A stretch of 64,000 bases of DNA, from assembly GCA_907163375.1 (NCBI GenBank), contig CAJQUW010008996.1, positions 377,001 through 441,000 of the forward strand, in the 5' to 3' direction. Below the pieces are notes generated by a model that searched no databases, had not been told where the DNA came from, and saw only the letters and a program-made list of their open reading frames with translations. The stretch is from Prostheceraeus crozeri. Its lineage: Eukaryota; Platyhelminthes; Polycladida; Euryleptidae. Below, in pieces: positions 1 through 9,859 of this stretch (position 1 is the first letter of the stretch; every line of letters starts with the position of its first letter). The position numbers and the translations under genes were made by a program.

Positions 1-434
1 GCGATCCCAATGTTGATCAATGGGCGAGAAAACACATTCATGGACTTAATCTGAAATATTTGAAAGACTACGGCTTTTCTTGTGACAGTGCTCTTCTTAT
101 TGACTTTAAACGATGGTTAGCTGCTTTCAATGTTATACGCATCTTTTGTAATAATCCTTGTAAGGAGAGGAAAGTATTTCCCAATCTAATCATTGATGAT
201 ATTTTGCTCCCGCCTTGGGATAGTAGAGTGAATCAACATTATCATGAAGTCACGAAACGTTTTAAGGATTTGTCTGTTCCTATTTTGTCTGTTCGTTGTA
301 GTAGCTACGTTCATAACCAATGCTTCTTTCCTCCTTACCTCAACACTGCCAAAGTCCTGTATAGTTATCATTGCTCGTTGTATGATAGTTACCAGCTGTA
401 TCTATTTTATCTCTTTCAAACAATTGATTTATAA
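1..434 (+). pseudogene. Unrecognised Polinton-associated gene, 3' part
   Basis: A frame open from the window edge ends at 434. The protein has recognisable patches (FCNNPCKERKVFPNL and PPWDSRVNQHYHEV, then a C-terminal SYHCSLYDSYQLYLFYL) that look like a compact alpha/beta enzyme-like domain rather than random sequence. I do not recognise the family with certainty. It lies upstream of the polymerase-N-like and ATPase frames on the same strand and so probably belongs to the Polinton. It is part of a fossil element; function not assigned. Confidence 0.4.
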
Positions 435-521
435 TGCATGCTTGTTACAGTTATTCAATAAATGTTACTATGAGAAGAGTTGTTGTTTTCATGCAATGGA
501 TGGTTTAGATAAAGGGCGATC

Positions 522-931
522 ATGTCTTTCTCAAACGACTGCGGAACATTACATTTTCATAGGCAAAGTTTAAAAGGAGCTGTTCAAGATTATGTGATAA
601 ATTTTCATAAAGATGAGACCGACATCGAAGCAGTGGTCGATGATGCTAGCACTCTATTTCTAGAGTTAATGAATACATTCTCTGATAGCATTGTCATGGC
701 ACGATTAGTTGCGAAAATTAAGTTTAGTCATTTTGGAAAGAAGAGGTGGAAAGTCGCTCTTTCCATTTTGCTTCTTATTCAATGGAAGTGGTAGATCACC
801 CCGAAGAATTTTTTAAAAGACATATGATAAAAATTGCTGAACGTCTTAACGCATTTAACCATCATGGCAGCAGTCTAGTGATTGAAGCGATTTCAGATAT
901 TCACATTCAACTTTCTATAAAGAAAAATTGA
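522..931 (+). pseudogene. Polinton small protein resembling the N-terminal region of its own DNA polymerase
   Basis: The segment around 785-925 codes EVVDHPEEFFKRHMIKIAER followed by LNAFNHHGSSLVIEAISDI. The N-terminal part of the polymerase on the other strand (about 16.9-17.0 kb) has the same arrangement: EVVDCESW, a spacer with a conserved His, then DKFNQRDSALIFDGV. This suggests a stand-alone protein that shares the pre-exonuclease domain of the protein-primed polymerase. The resemblance is visual only. The gene belongs to the fossil Polinton and is broken. Confidence 0.45.
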
Positions 932-938
932 AAATGCA

Positions 939-1300
939 GTGGTACTTGATTGTAGCACAACTGGTTTCGAGCTATGCCTGCTCACTCTCGAAGTATATTA
1001 CTTCTGTATATGCGTCTATTATTTAGAAAAGGCTAGAAAATTCATATCTTCAAAAAGACTTGCTATAGACATCAGTAACGGTGAAACTATGTGTTGCGAT
1101 GTATTTAAGCGAAAGGATGGAAATGAAAAGCGCATCTTCAAGAGATGTAAGCATGCTTTTTGTCAACGCTGATTCATACGTAATTGCATTCAACTTTGCA
1201 AATGTAACCACTGTGATATTGCTCATTTCGAGTGTCACTTATGCCGTAATAGTTAGTACCTATGCAAATGTGGTAAACGCAGGTTTTAGCAAAAACTAAC
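939..1300 (+). pseudogene. Cysteine-rich remnant between polymerase-N-like gene and ATPase
   Basis: This stretch has closely spaced Cys codons in one frame around 1180-1290 (CKCNHC and CHLC clusters), suggesting a degraded zinc-binding protein, plus overlapping short frames of no clear identity. Nothing else supports a function. It sits between two Polinton genes on the same strand. Confidence 0.2.
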
Positions 1301-1307
1301 ACGGAAA

Positions 1308-2290
1308 ATGGCGAAACGTAAAATGACGAAACGTAAAAGTCAAAAGTCTTCAAAGCTTTCTTCAGCCATTCAAGCTCTCCGACGAATGAAAGCAAATCAG
1401 CGATACAATGCTATACGACATGCTAACGATAAATTCATTCGTGAAATTATTTCTCATGTGAGAAAGTTGAGGACGAAGAAATTAGCACCAAAACAACGAA
1501 AGTTACGTAAGCGATATGCTACGAAATTGCGTTTCATCTGCAATCCTAAAGTCACCCTTCAAAGAAAAAGGGAAACTCTAACACAAAAGGGCAGATTCCT
1601 TCCAGCGTTACTACCGATGCTCCTATCGTGGGCAACGTATTGGGTAATATCTTTGGCTGTAGACGTTAATTATGCAAATGTTGAATCTCAAAGTATTATA
1701 ATGGATTTCAGACTTCAATGTGATAAAGTTCTGACTGTATCAGGTCTATCTCATGCAGGTAAAACTGTTTTCACGCTGAATTTATTGGATAAAAGAAGGG
1801 AGTTGTTTAAGGAACCTACCAATCGAGTGATTTGGTGTTATGGCATTTATCAACCGTCGCTGTTTCAGGAATTGCAAAGTCACAACTTTATTCGACATGA
1901 AGGAATTATTCCAGTGAATAAACTTCAGTCTAATGATGTTGTTGTATTGGATGATCTATTAAAAGAAAGTAAGAATTCCAAAGATGTTACAGATATGTTC
2001 ACTCGCGCAGCACATCATAAAAGGTGCTATATCATCGATATCACACAAAATTTGTTTACTGATGGAAAAGAAGCTCGTACACGAAACCTGAATACACACT
2101 ATTATGCTATTTTCAAGAATCCGCGAGATAAAAGTTAATTTGAAATTTTAGCGCGACAAGTTGCACCCAGAGGATCAAAAGCCTTAATTGAAATTTTTCA
2201 AGCAGCTACTGAAAACCACACGGTTACTTATTCATTGACTTTACGCAAGAGTGTCCGGAAGAATTTAGATTTCGAAGTGATATTTTGAAA
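1308..2290 (+). pseudogene. Polinton packaging ATPase (FtsK/HerA-type, A32-like) with basic N-terminal segment
   Basis: The first 100 residues are very Lys/Arg-rich (for example KLRTKKLAPKQRKLRKRYATK) and resemble the small basic proteins usually found beside Polinton ATPases. From about residue 135 there is an ATPase with Walker A GLSHAGKTVF and Walker B DVVVLDDLL, followed by the typical RAAHHKRCYIIDITQNLF strand and sensor region. In the family this enzyme is thought to pump the genome into the capsid, like the A32 ATPases of large DNA viruses. It lies upstream of the conserved accessory gene and integrase on the same strand. It is part of a fossil element and is broken near its C-terminal end. 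Confidence 0.85.
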
Positions 2291-2313
2291 ACTCCCATGA
2301 TTATGTACAAACT

Positions 2314-3006
2314 ATGAGTTCTTATTCTCGCATGATTGTTATTCCTCAGGATTAATATGTACAATTGACTGCTATACAACAAGTAAAGCAACCTCTTGCA
2401 AATCAAATGTATAGGAAAGAATTAGATTATCAGCAAAATGTTCACATCAAAGATCCACATCGTGCTGTATTATTACAATCGGAAACTGTTGAACAATTGA
2501 AAAATTTGAAGAATAAGATGCGTGACTCTGTGTCGACTGCTACACCTTTAGCATCTTGTGCACATGCCATATCTCTTTTCAACAGTATTGAACCTCACCT
2601 CAATGTAAATGATAGAGGAGAAGTCATTACAGATGAAAATAAAGTGATTGATGCTTCACTTCATGAAGACTTGATTCAGTATGCGACACGTAGAAAGCGC
2701 CGTCAGGGCTATGTTCCACCTGGTTGGACATACTTTCTTAAACTATTGAAAAAGCATAATGTGCCAAAATTTGCTTTGAATAATGAGACATTGAAAGAAC
2801 TTGATTCAACAGTGGCTACTGCTTCAATGCTTCAGACGATGAAAATGCCAACAAATTGGTTTAAGACGTCACCTGCTACATCCCCTCCCACACTCACTAA
2901 GCAAACAAGAGAAAGAACTCGACGTAGATCTACGCCACCACTAAAACTAGTAAAAGGAAAACGTAAAACAGCTCCTCCCAAGAAATTCATGTTCTCAGAC
3001 TATTAA
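2314..3006 (+). pseudogene. Conserved Polinton accessory protein of unknown function
   Basis: The reading starts with SSYSRMIVIP and runs to 3006. It matches the layout of a protein commonly found next to the Polinton ATPase: a short hydrophobic start, a polar helical region with many Gln and Lys, a small central domain (GWTYFLKLLKKHNVPKFAL) and a basic Pro-rich tail (RTRRRSTPPLKLVKGKRK). No enzymatic motif is visible. The basic tail suggests nucleic-acid contact or a minor virion component, which is inference. Confidence 0.55.
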
Positions 3007-3007
3007 T

Positions 3008-3223
3008 ATGAAGCAGATGTGTTGCTTGCCATGTAATGAGCGGCCAGAGGTGAATGTCGTTGTCACTTGCACTTGCTGCGCCAGCTCTCACAATGAAACC
3101 CCTAAGCAATGTGAACACGATCGCAAAACCGCTAAAGCTAAATGCTGCAGTTGTTGTAGATGTAGAAAGGCAAGAAAACAAAAAGATGAGAAGGAGGAAA
3201 AAGAGTCAGTCGTCATCGACTGA
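3008..3223 (+). CDS. Small cysteine-rich ORF inside the Polinton
   Basis: A 71-residue frame begins with ATG directly after the stop codon of the preceding gene (stop at 3004-3006, start 3008) and ends in a very charged tail (KQKDEKEEKE). It holds about 13 cysteines, in pairs such as MCCLPC, CTCCAS and CCSCCRCR, suggesting metal binding. It overlaps the start of the integrase region in another frame, so it may be fortuitous. No family recognised. Confidence 0.3.
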   Translation: MKQMCCLPCNERPEVNVVVTCTCCASSHNETPKQCEHDRKTAKAKCCSCCRCRKARKQKDEKEEKESVVID

Positions 3224-4280
3224 ACGTTTGAAGTCAATCTATTATGATGTAAAACATCCGGCAGGATTTGCATCTATCAAGAAATTATCAAAAGCGAGTG
3301 GTCTTCCACAATCATAAGTAAAACGATGGTTAAAGGGTCAGGCTACCTATACAGTACACTCCACAAACAAGCGAAAAAGAAGTACCGCACCCTCCATTAT
3401 ATTGTTCATGACATCGATGAACAGTGGCAAGCAGATTTGTGTGATGTTGCCTACATTTCAAAACATAACTCGGGCAATAATTTTTTTTTAACCGTCATTG
3501 ATATTTTCTCGCGTTATGCGTGGGCTCAACCTTTAAAAACTAAAGAAGGGAAAGGAGTAGCAAAAGTATTCCAAACAATTTTTCGAGAAGGTCGCATTCC
3601 AAAAAGAATTCAGAGTGATCAAGGAAAAGAGTTTGAAAATCAGCATCTGAGAAGATTATTTGAGAGGCATGACATTGAGTTGTTTAGTGTAAAGAGTGCT
3701 TATAAAGCTGCACTCGTTGAACGTTTTAATCGCACATTAAAAAATCGCTTGTGGCGACATTTTACTGCCAACTTGACACAAAATTGGACAAAGGTTCTAC
3801 AAGATACACTCCATGCCTACAATCACTCTATCCATCGTTCTATTGGACTCAGACCAGTAGATGTAAATGCTGACAATGTAGATAAAGTGCGCGAATCATT
3901 CCAACGTAAACGCACTCATGTGAAAAGTGATGTGAAAATTGGTGATAAAGTTCGTATCTCAAAAGTGAAAAGTGTTTTTGCTAAAGGGTACCTTCCGAAT
4001 TGGACAGAGGAGGTATTTACAGTATCAAGGATTGATCAAAAAGACTCTCCCACCACCTACAAGTTGAAAGATTACGATAATGAAGAAATTGAGAGTAGCT
4101 TTTACCGCGATGAGATTGAGGTAGTCAATGAAAGTGAAACATATTTGGTAGAGAAAATCATTCGATGTAAAAAAACGACAAGGTGAAGAATGGTGTCTTG
4201 TTAAATGGACTGGTTATCCTTCAAGTATGAACTCTTGGATGCGTCGTGCCGACATCTTTCATCTAAGTGATCGACAGTGA
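3187..4280 (+). pseudogene. Polinton retroviral-type integrase (DDE) with chromodomain signature
   Basis: An N-terminal segment (HPAGFASIKKLSKAS) is followed by the rve core: QADLCDVAYIS with the first Asp, IQSDQGKEFEN with the second Asp, and AALVERFNRTLKNRLWRHF with the Glu, the spacing of retroviral-type integrases. A C-terminal SH3-like region (KIGDKVRISKVKSVFAKGYL) follows, then a chromodomain-like signature (YLVEKII and VKWTGYP) near 4.14-4.28 kb. In the family it catalyses insertion of the element with short target duplications, and the chromodomain may steer it to chromatin. It is part of a fossil element and carries a few breaks. Confidence 0.9.
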
Positions 4281-4321
4281 TTTATGCAAAGTTGTAACTA
4301 ACAATGTTTAGGGTTTGAGCT

Positions 4322-4777
4322 ATGAATCCAACTGCCTCATTTTATTCACGACCCTCCTATGTAAGTGGTGGAGGACAAATTTACATCGGCGCTCGCCACC
4401 AACGTGGAGGTAGCATACTTAGCGCACTGAAATCTGTTGTAGCACCTCTCATATCCAATGTCGGAAGATCTTTAAAACGAAATGTTTTAAGTAATGCCGT
4501 TGGCTTTGCTGGTGATGTTGCTAGTGATCTTTCCAGAGGTAAAAGTTTTAAGAGCAGTTTGTTGAATCGTGGGAAGGAACGCGGTTTAAAAACATTGAAG
4601 CAGACCCTTGCTGGTGCTACTCAAGGAAAGAAGTCGCCTAAACGAATGAATAAAGGAAGAAGGAAACATCGCGGAGCTGGTAAGGTGCGATCTTCAGTCA
4701 AAAGGCATTCACGCAAACGTCGCAGAGGCTCTAATCATTCATCAGGCGCTAAACGACGACGCTGCTATAACTTCTAA
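4322..4777 (+). pseudogene. Polinton basic virion-core protein (adenovirus pVI/pX-like)
   Basis: A 151-residue frame with ATG at 4322. It begins with a Gly-rich segment (VSGGGQIYIGARHQRGGSIL), then an amphipathic helical stretch (LKSVVAPLISNVGRSLKRNV) and ends in an extremely basic tail rich in Lys, Arg and His (RRKHRGAGKVRSSVKRHSRK). This is the usual composition of the small Polinton gene just upstream of the capsid gene, compared with adenovirus core and membrane-lytic proteins. The frame looks whole. The next gene starts 3 bases downstream, indicating a compact array. Confidence 0.65.
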
Positions 4778-4779
4778 TC

Positions 4780-5802
4780 ATGGAGTGTAAAACTTCCGGG
4801 TTTTGTTTGTTTGATCAACAAGCCATACAGACAGATATTCTTAGTTCAAGTATTGTAGATTATCATCTTCGAACAGCTGAGAATGCTGGCCCCACTGAAT
4901 TTGTTATTCCTGGTGGTAGTGATGACTACATAGATTTGAGTTATGCGATGGTTGATTTGAGGTTTAGAATTCAGCAAGCAGATGGAACTGCTATTGACGA
5001 TACACATAAAGTTGGACTGAACAATTTACCATTGACTACATTACTTCGCGATGTTTCTCTAACGATTGGAGAGCAGCAGGTGGAAGATGGTCAAAGCGAT
5101 TATCCCTATAAATCATATTTCAATCATGTATCACAGTTTCATCCAGCAGCACAAAAAAGTCATATGGAAGCCATGGGATGGTACAGAGATGAAGTAGGAA
5201 AATTTGATGCTGAAACAAACAGTTGCTTTGTAAAGCGATCTGCTATGATTAAAGATGGTAAAGTATGTCAGCTATATGGTCCGCTGAATTTAGACTTTTT
5301 TAGACAGTCAAAGATGACATTGAATAAGCCTGAATTTGCGCTGAATGCATTTGGTAAAGTTGACAATTTTAGAATTCATGTGGAAGATATTGAACTGTAC
5401 ATTCGTCAAGTAGTACCGAATCCAAGTGTCATTAGAGGGCATGCTGAAGGTCTTAACCGCCAAAATGCCATTTACCCCGTTCAGCATACAAAGCTTCTCA
5501 CCTTTACAATTCCGAAAGATCAAAAGAGTTTCATGAAAGATGGCCTTTTTCCATCGGAAGCACCGAAGCTCCTCATGGTGGCAATGGTTGAAAATGATGC
5601 ATTTAATGGTAATATAAAGAAGAATCCTTTTAATTTTAAACACAATCAGTTAAGTGAAATTGCTTTACGTGTAAATGGTGTTAGTCATCTTGGTCCACCC
5701 TACAAACCAGATTTTTCTACGGATCAATTTATGCGCAGTTATGTTGATTTTATGGATGTCTTTGGTTTTTACAATACGGATGACACCAACGGACTTACTA
5801 TA
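4780..5802 (+). pseudogene. Polinton major capsid protein (double jelly-roll), N-terminal and central part
   Basis: The frame starts at 4780 and shows the Polinton capsid pattern: an early FVIPGGSDDYIDLSYAMVDL strand region, PLTTLLRDVSLTIGEQQV, the YPYKSYF segment, then a second jelly roll with VDNFRIHVEDIELYIRQV and the late FSTDQFMRSYVDFMDVFGFY segment. Length and order match the family's major capsid protein. A LINE is inserted after base 5802. The last stretch of the same gene lies beyond it, from about 8598 to 8826. It belongs to a fossil element and is inactive because of this insertion. Confidence 0.88.
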
Positions 5803-8597
5803 ATAATAATAATAATGCTTTTTTTATTTGTGAAAATGAAAATCAGAATGTAGTGCATGGTAATACTGCTGCATACAGTGCCATAAGATCATTGACAAAA
5901 GAATTTTAAGAGAGTTATCATACTATGCCACGAAGTAAGTCATTATGCACAATGGTTGAAAACACAGTAAAGCAGTTTCTACGTCTATCTGTATGCGAGT
6001 ACGGGACCAAGACGCGGTCGTTCTGCATTGGCTGAACAATGGAGTGAAGAGGATGAGTCGGAGATTGCGCTGAAGAAAAGAGTCCTCTGATCATTTTCAG
6101 TCGTTTTTCATGGATGCTGTTGTCATACCTTTTGCAGTTGCATAATTTTGGACAAATAATCCGACGAGCGCGTCGCCATAATCTATCTATAATATTCATG
6201 CTTTTGAAGTCCAATGAACCGAAGAGTGGAGAACAGTAAAGTAGAACACTTTCGATCAGTGTCTCGTACACTTTCCAGAGTTCGTCATGATTGAGAACTG
6301 GTCTTAAAAGACGAAGAAAGTAAAGTCGTCTTGCACAGCGGGACTCCAAAACACGAAAATGACTTTGCCACATGAGATTTGATGACCAAATGACGCCCAA
6401 AAGCTTGAATTCAGAAACCTTCCTGATGGGCAAGGTAAGCTCGGTAACGTCAGAGTTCTTCTTTGGAAACACAGATGCAAAAGATTTTGACTCATTGAAG
6501 GTAAGACCGTTTAAAATTCCCCATTGACGGATGTTGTTGAGTTCATCATCTGCCAAATTTGAGATGTAAGAAGGCTGCAATTGCTGTTTGACTTCTATCG
6601 CTTCGCATATGTCGTCTGCATATTGCATGATAAAAGTATCATGATGAATAGGATTGAGGTCAAAACAATATGCATTGAACAAGTAGGGCCCTAATAAGGA
6701 GCCCTGAGGCACACCACTTCCGACTTGCTTTTGATGACTAAGCGTGGACTTGAGTCTTATCCTCTGTGTTCTACCATGGAGATAATTGTGAAGCCAGGCT
6801 CTGAAGCCAAAGGGTAGACGAAGCATTCTGAGCTTTTCCAATAGTAGCTCATGCGATAACGAGTCAAATGCTCTGCTAAAATCGTAGGACAGCAGTACAG
6901 TAGCGGATACACTTGGATTGTCCAAAGACTTCGTTATACGATCATGCAATGCGATGAGAGCCGACGTGGTACTGGATTTAGGTTTATAGGCGAACTGAAA
7001 ATTCGGAGAACAATGAAGCAATGACAGTTTCACAGAGTTCAAAACTTGCCGTTCGAGTAATTTACTAGGAACGCTCAGCAGTGAGATAGGACGGAGCTGA
7101 TTGAGTTTCGCCGGTGATGTCTTCGGTATAGGAGTGATGATACACTCTTTGAATATTTTCGGAACTCTCCTTTCGAGAACAGAGGAATTAAGGATGTTGC
7201 ACAGGGGCTCGGCAATAAAAGGCGCTGCAATTTTGTAGAAGCGATTAGGAATTCCATCGGAGCCAGTTGATTTTGAGACGGAAAGTTTGTCGAGAGCGTG
7301 GAAAACGTCTTGGACTTCTGTAAGCGGTAGCCAGTCGTTAAAATCTTCCTCTTGTTCCGGCAAAGGAAGGACGTCACGATCGCAGAAACCGACGGTTACA
7401 GCTTCATGAATAGCGTCTGCTGCTGCTTCGATGCTGTCGCAATCAGCTACGATGCAGTCAAGGGGATTTCGAAAAACTTTTCCAGTTACATCTCTGACAA
7501 GAGACCAGAAGTTTTTATCCTGACGCTTCAAGTTATCACTCCATGCTGCTTTACACCTCTCGATCATCTTTTTGCATTTAACCTTGAGGCTGTTAAATTC
7601 AGCAAAATCACCACTTCGGAAAGCATTCCACCGTCTTGTTATCAATAATTTAAGGTAGGGCGTCATCCATGGCTTGTCTCTTGGAGACATGATTACGATA
7701 TTCTGAGGGATCAATGACAGACACGACCGGAATTTCTCATAAAATATCATAGCTTTAACGTCTACATCAGGTTCAAGGTATACCGATCGGAAGTCAATTG
7801 ATTGCAGCTGATTCATAAATGCATTCAAATACTGAGCTCTGCAGTCGAACACTATACGCTCATTAGAATTGTCTATAGTGTCTGCTTGACTTGACTTCAG
7901 GAGCACTTGGCAGTGAGAATTGCGACGTTTTGAAAAGGGAGGTGGACCAACTTGAGCTCTGGGATAATCATCCTTAAGGGCATTACTGATATAAAAGGCG
8001 TCGAGGATGGCATCATCACGCGTTGGATCAAAAACCTTTTGCACCAGGTTGTGTGAATTGGTAATAGGGTCAACTTTCAACCGATTGAAGTCTCCACAGA
8101 AAATTATATGAGATGTAGGACTAGAATCCATGAGCACGTCAAGTTCACTAATAAAGAAATTTTGGAGTTGCTCATCAATGGCGCCACTTCTTGTTGGTGG
8201 AATGTATGTTGCGCAAAGAATGTATGTGGTGTTCCAGACTTTGAACGTGAGGAAAACATGTTCTCCAACAGGAGTGGCCAAATGTGGCAAATAGCGTTGA
8301 ACTGAAATGCTAGAATTCGACCAAACAATGACTCCACCACCCATTCTTCCTTCTCTATCCATTCGAAACGAAATATAACCATCAATTTGGAAGGGCATTG
8401 GGTCATGACTGTCATTTAACCACGATTCTGTGACGATGATAAAATCAGGCCGAATAGTGGAAATGGTTAGACGTAGTTCATCCATTTTTCCTGGAGAGGC
8501 GATTGATCTGGCGTTGAACATGAGGAAACTAGGGAAGTATGTATCACGGAAGATGTGAGCTTTGGGATAACGTGAGAGCGGAAGAAGCCCTGAGAGT
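5803..8597 (-). mobile_element. CR1/Jockey-group LINE inserted in the Polinton capsid gene
   Basis: A non-LTR retrotransposon in reverse orientation. Its 3' end at low coordinates is a (TAA)n run (5803-5817) and its 5' end is truncated just before the endonuclease. The five bases ACTAT occur at both junctions (5798-5802 and 8598-8602), compatible with a short target duplication or microhomology. The 3' untranslated part (about 5818-5917) has no frame. Because the large ORF is intact, the insertion is probably recent compared with the host Polinton. Confidence 0.9.
5918..8521 (-). CDS. LINE ORF2: apurinic endonuclease plus reverse transcriptase
   Basis: An uninterrupted 867-residue frame, stop TGA at 5918-5920. 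The N-terminal APE endonuclease starts with MFNARSIASPGKMDELR and IIVTESWLND, then GGGVIVWS and FCGDFNRL. The RT begins near residue 400: STGSDGIPNRFYK, PISLLSVPSKLLER, LLSYDFSRAFDSL (motif A Asp), SGVPQGSLLGPYLF (motif B), MQYADDICEA (catalytic Tyr-Ala-Asp-Asp) and FKLLGV. The C-terminal region has RRARRIICPKLCNC, a mark of CR1/Jockey-like clades. The frame is open upstream of the first Met to the 5' truncation point, so the true ORF2 start is lost. No ORF1 is present. A shorter relative lies at about 37 kb. The protein would nick DNA and copy its RNA at the target. Confidence 0.93.
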   Translation of the reverse strand: MFNARSIASPGKMDELRLTISTIRPDFIIVTESWLNDSHDPMPFQIDGYISFRMDREGRMGGGVIVWSNSSISVQRYLPHLATPVGEHVFLTFKVWNTTYILCATYIPPTRSGAIDEQLQNFFISELDVLMDSSPTSHIIFCGDFNRLKVDPITNSHNLVQKVFDPTRDDAILDAFYISNALKDDYPRAQVGPPPFSKRRNSHCQVLLKSSQADTIDNSNERIVFDCRAQYLNAFMNQLQSIDFRSVYLEPDVDVKAMIFYEKFRSCLSLIPQNIVIMSPRDKPWMTPYLKLLITRRWNAFRSGDFAEFNSLKVKCKKMIERCKAAWSDNLKRQDKNFWSLVRDVTGKVFRNPLDCIVADCDSIEAAADAIHEAVTVGFCDRDVLPLPEQEEDFNDWLPLTEVQDVFHALDKLSVSKSTGSDGIPNRFYKIAAPFIAEPLCNILNSSVLERRVPKIFKECIITPIPKTSPAKLNQLRPISLLSVPSKLLERQVLNSVKLSLLHCSPNFQFAYKPKSSTTSALIALHDRITKSLDNPSVSATVLLSYDFSRAFDSLSHELLLEKLRMLRLPFGFRAWLHNYLHGRTQRIRLKSTLSHQKQVGSGVPQGSLLGPYLFNAYCFDLNPIHHDTFIMQYADDICEAIEVKQQLQPSYISNLADDELNNIRQWGILNGLTFNESKSFASVFPKKNSDVTELTLPIRKVSEFKLLGVIWSSNLMWQSHFRVLESRCARRLYFLRLLRPVLNHDELWKVYETLIESVLLYCSPLFGSLDFKSMNIIDRLWRRARRIICPKLCNCKRYDNSIHEKRLKMIRGLFSSAQSPTHPLHSIVQPMQNDRVLVPYSHTDRRRNCFTVFSTIVHNDLLRGIV

Positions 8598-8826
8598 CAC
8601 TATGAAAGAGTTTAAGGGTGGATCTACTATTTATGCATTTGATTTGACTGCTGACAGCGATATTAGTGCACCCTATCGTCAAGCGAACGTGCCTCATAAT
8701 ATTCGTTTGGATTTGACGTTCAAAGGAACACTACCTGAGACGATCAATGTATTAATTTATGCAGTCTTCGATTCAAACATTGAAATTACAAAGTATCGTG
8801 ACGTGATTCTTCAGTATAATTGTTAA
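8598..8826 (+). pseudogene. Polinton major capsid protein, C-terminal part beyond the LINE
   Basis: The frame ending at 8826 codes GSTIYAFDLTADS, PHNIRLDLTFKGTLPETINV and LIYAVFDSNIEIT, the typical final beta strands of the Polinton major capsid protein (the family has an F-x-L-F-A-F-D-L-T-P-D type motif here). The rest of the gene ends at the opposite side of the LINE. The protease frame follows directly. Confidence 0.85.
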
Positions 8827-9287
8827 CGAGTTGGTTTACTACTGACGATATTAAGACTAAAGTGCAGCGTAATGCAGACGAAGCGACGTTGAAAGCTTTC
8901 GATAATGTCTATTCGATCGATACCTTACCACCTGCAGTAAATCACTATCCCATCTTTATTGTGCTAAACACTCATTCGCAGAATTTAGGCGGTAAGCATT
9001 GGAAAGCGATCTTTATTGGAGAAGACCGACGTGGTGAGCTATTTGACTCTCTTGCTCAACCTCCAAATATACCAACAAAGCAGTGGTTGAGAAAACATAC
9101 GCGTCAATATCAGCGAAATGAACGCATACTACAACATCCACTCTCATCAACGTGTGGTGCTTTTGTACTGTACTTCATCTTAAAACGTTTACATGTATCT
9201 CGATTTGTATCTGTTATTCAAAACTTTTCATGTAATCCATCCTCTAATGAAAAAATGATTTGTAAGTTCTATCATGATCTGAAATAA
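8820..9287 (+). pseudogene. Polinton adenovirus-type cysteine protease (C5/Ulp1-like)
   Basis: The frame to 9287 contains the C5 catalytic pattern: GGKHWKAIFI (His), RGELFDSLA (Asp/Glu position) and HPLSSTCGAFVLYFILKR (Gln/Ser-rich loop then the nucleophilic Cys). In adenoviruses and Polintons this enzyme matures virion proteins. There is no ATG close to the expected start (TTG at 8820), so the start is uncertain. The catalytic region looks whole. A polyadenylation-like AATAAA lies right after the stop, at about 9285-9290. Confidence 0.85.
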
Positions 9288-9313
9288 AAACATCATGTTG
9301 GAAAAATTGTTTT

Positions 9314-9859
9314 TTATATTACAATCCGCTGGGTACGTACGTACTCGATGAGATAGTCTAGGATCGCATTTGCTTGTACATGAGATTTTAGTCCAGTAAT
9401 GATCATTTTACTATTATGAAAGATTGCAACATGCACAGGTAACCAACAACTAATGAGAGCTGCAGGAAAAAGTTCGGGTTCATAACACAAATTGTAACTG
9501 CTGGTACGAATCTTCAAAACTGATACACTTTCACTCAATTGAATGGAGATCACCATATTGTCCACAGTCAGATTCGACATCACACACCTCTCCCTCTTCC
9601 ATATCTGACGTAGTAGTCTCTGTAGCTCTAAGCGCATTGACTGCGCCGATGAATGAAAAAGGGCGCCGAGAATCTGTACAGTCCCATTTGGGAAGAGTTG
9701 AAGATTCCGTGAATTGTTCATCTTCACCACTAACATTTGAGGTCGGCCCGGGTAATACTTGCTGTTTGGAAGGTGTTGGTGTAATGTTGTGAGATCGATT
9801 TTGGTGTAGAGTCTGAAGCGACGGAGAATGTTGACGATGGTGTAGCGATGGCGCTTCAT
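9314..9859 (-). CDS. TATA-binding-protein-like (TBP fold) gene carried by the Polinton
   Basis: From the Met at 9859 the frame codes 181 residues, the size of the conserved TBP core. Repeat 1 (about residues 7-88): YTIVNILRRFRLYTKIDL, then NSKYYPGRP, MLVVKM, LQLFPNGTVQILGA and a helix, matching TBP's IVNIVATVNLGCKLDL, NAEYNPKRF, IMRI and LIFSSGKMVCTGAK. Repeat 2 (about 99-176): VDNMVISIQLS, CYEPELFPAALI, VAIFHNSKMIITGLKS and helix, matching NMVGSCDV, SYEPELFPGLIY and LIFVSGKIVLTGAK. Conserved Phe 56, 131 and 147 lie where TBP contacts DNA. A longer frame exists upstream, but this Met gives the TBP boundary. It would presumably direct transcription of element genes. It lies in reverse orientation between protease and fibre-like genes. 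The frame looks whole. Confidence 0.8.
   Translation of the reverse strand: MKRHRYTIVNILRRFRLYTKIDLTTLHQHLPNSKYYPGRPQMLVVKMNNSRNLQLFPNGTVQILGALFHSSAQSMRLELQRLLRQIWKRERCVMSNLTVDNMVISIQLSESVSVLKIRTSSYNLCYEPELFPAALISCWLPVHVAIFHNSKMIITGLKSHVQANAILDYLIEYVRTQRIVI

Noticed and set aside
7352-7648. Plus-strand ORF inside the LINE
   Set aside because: Antisense shadow of the RT frame.
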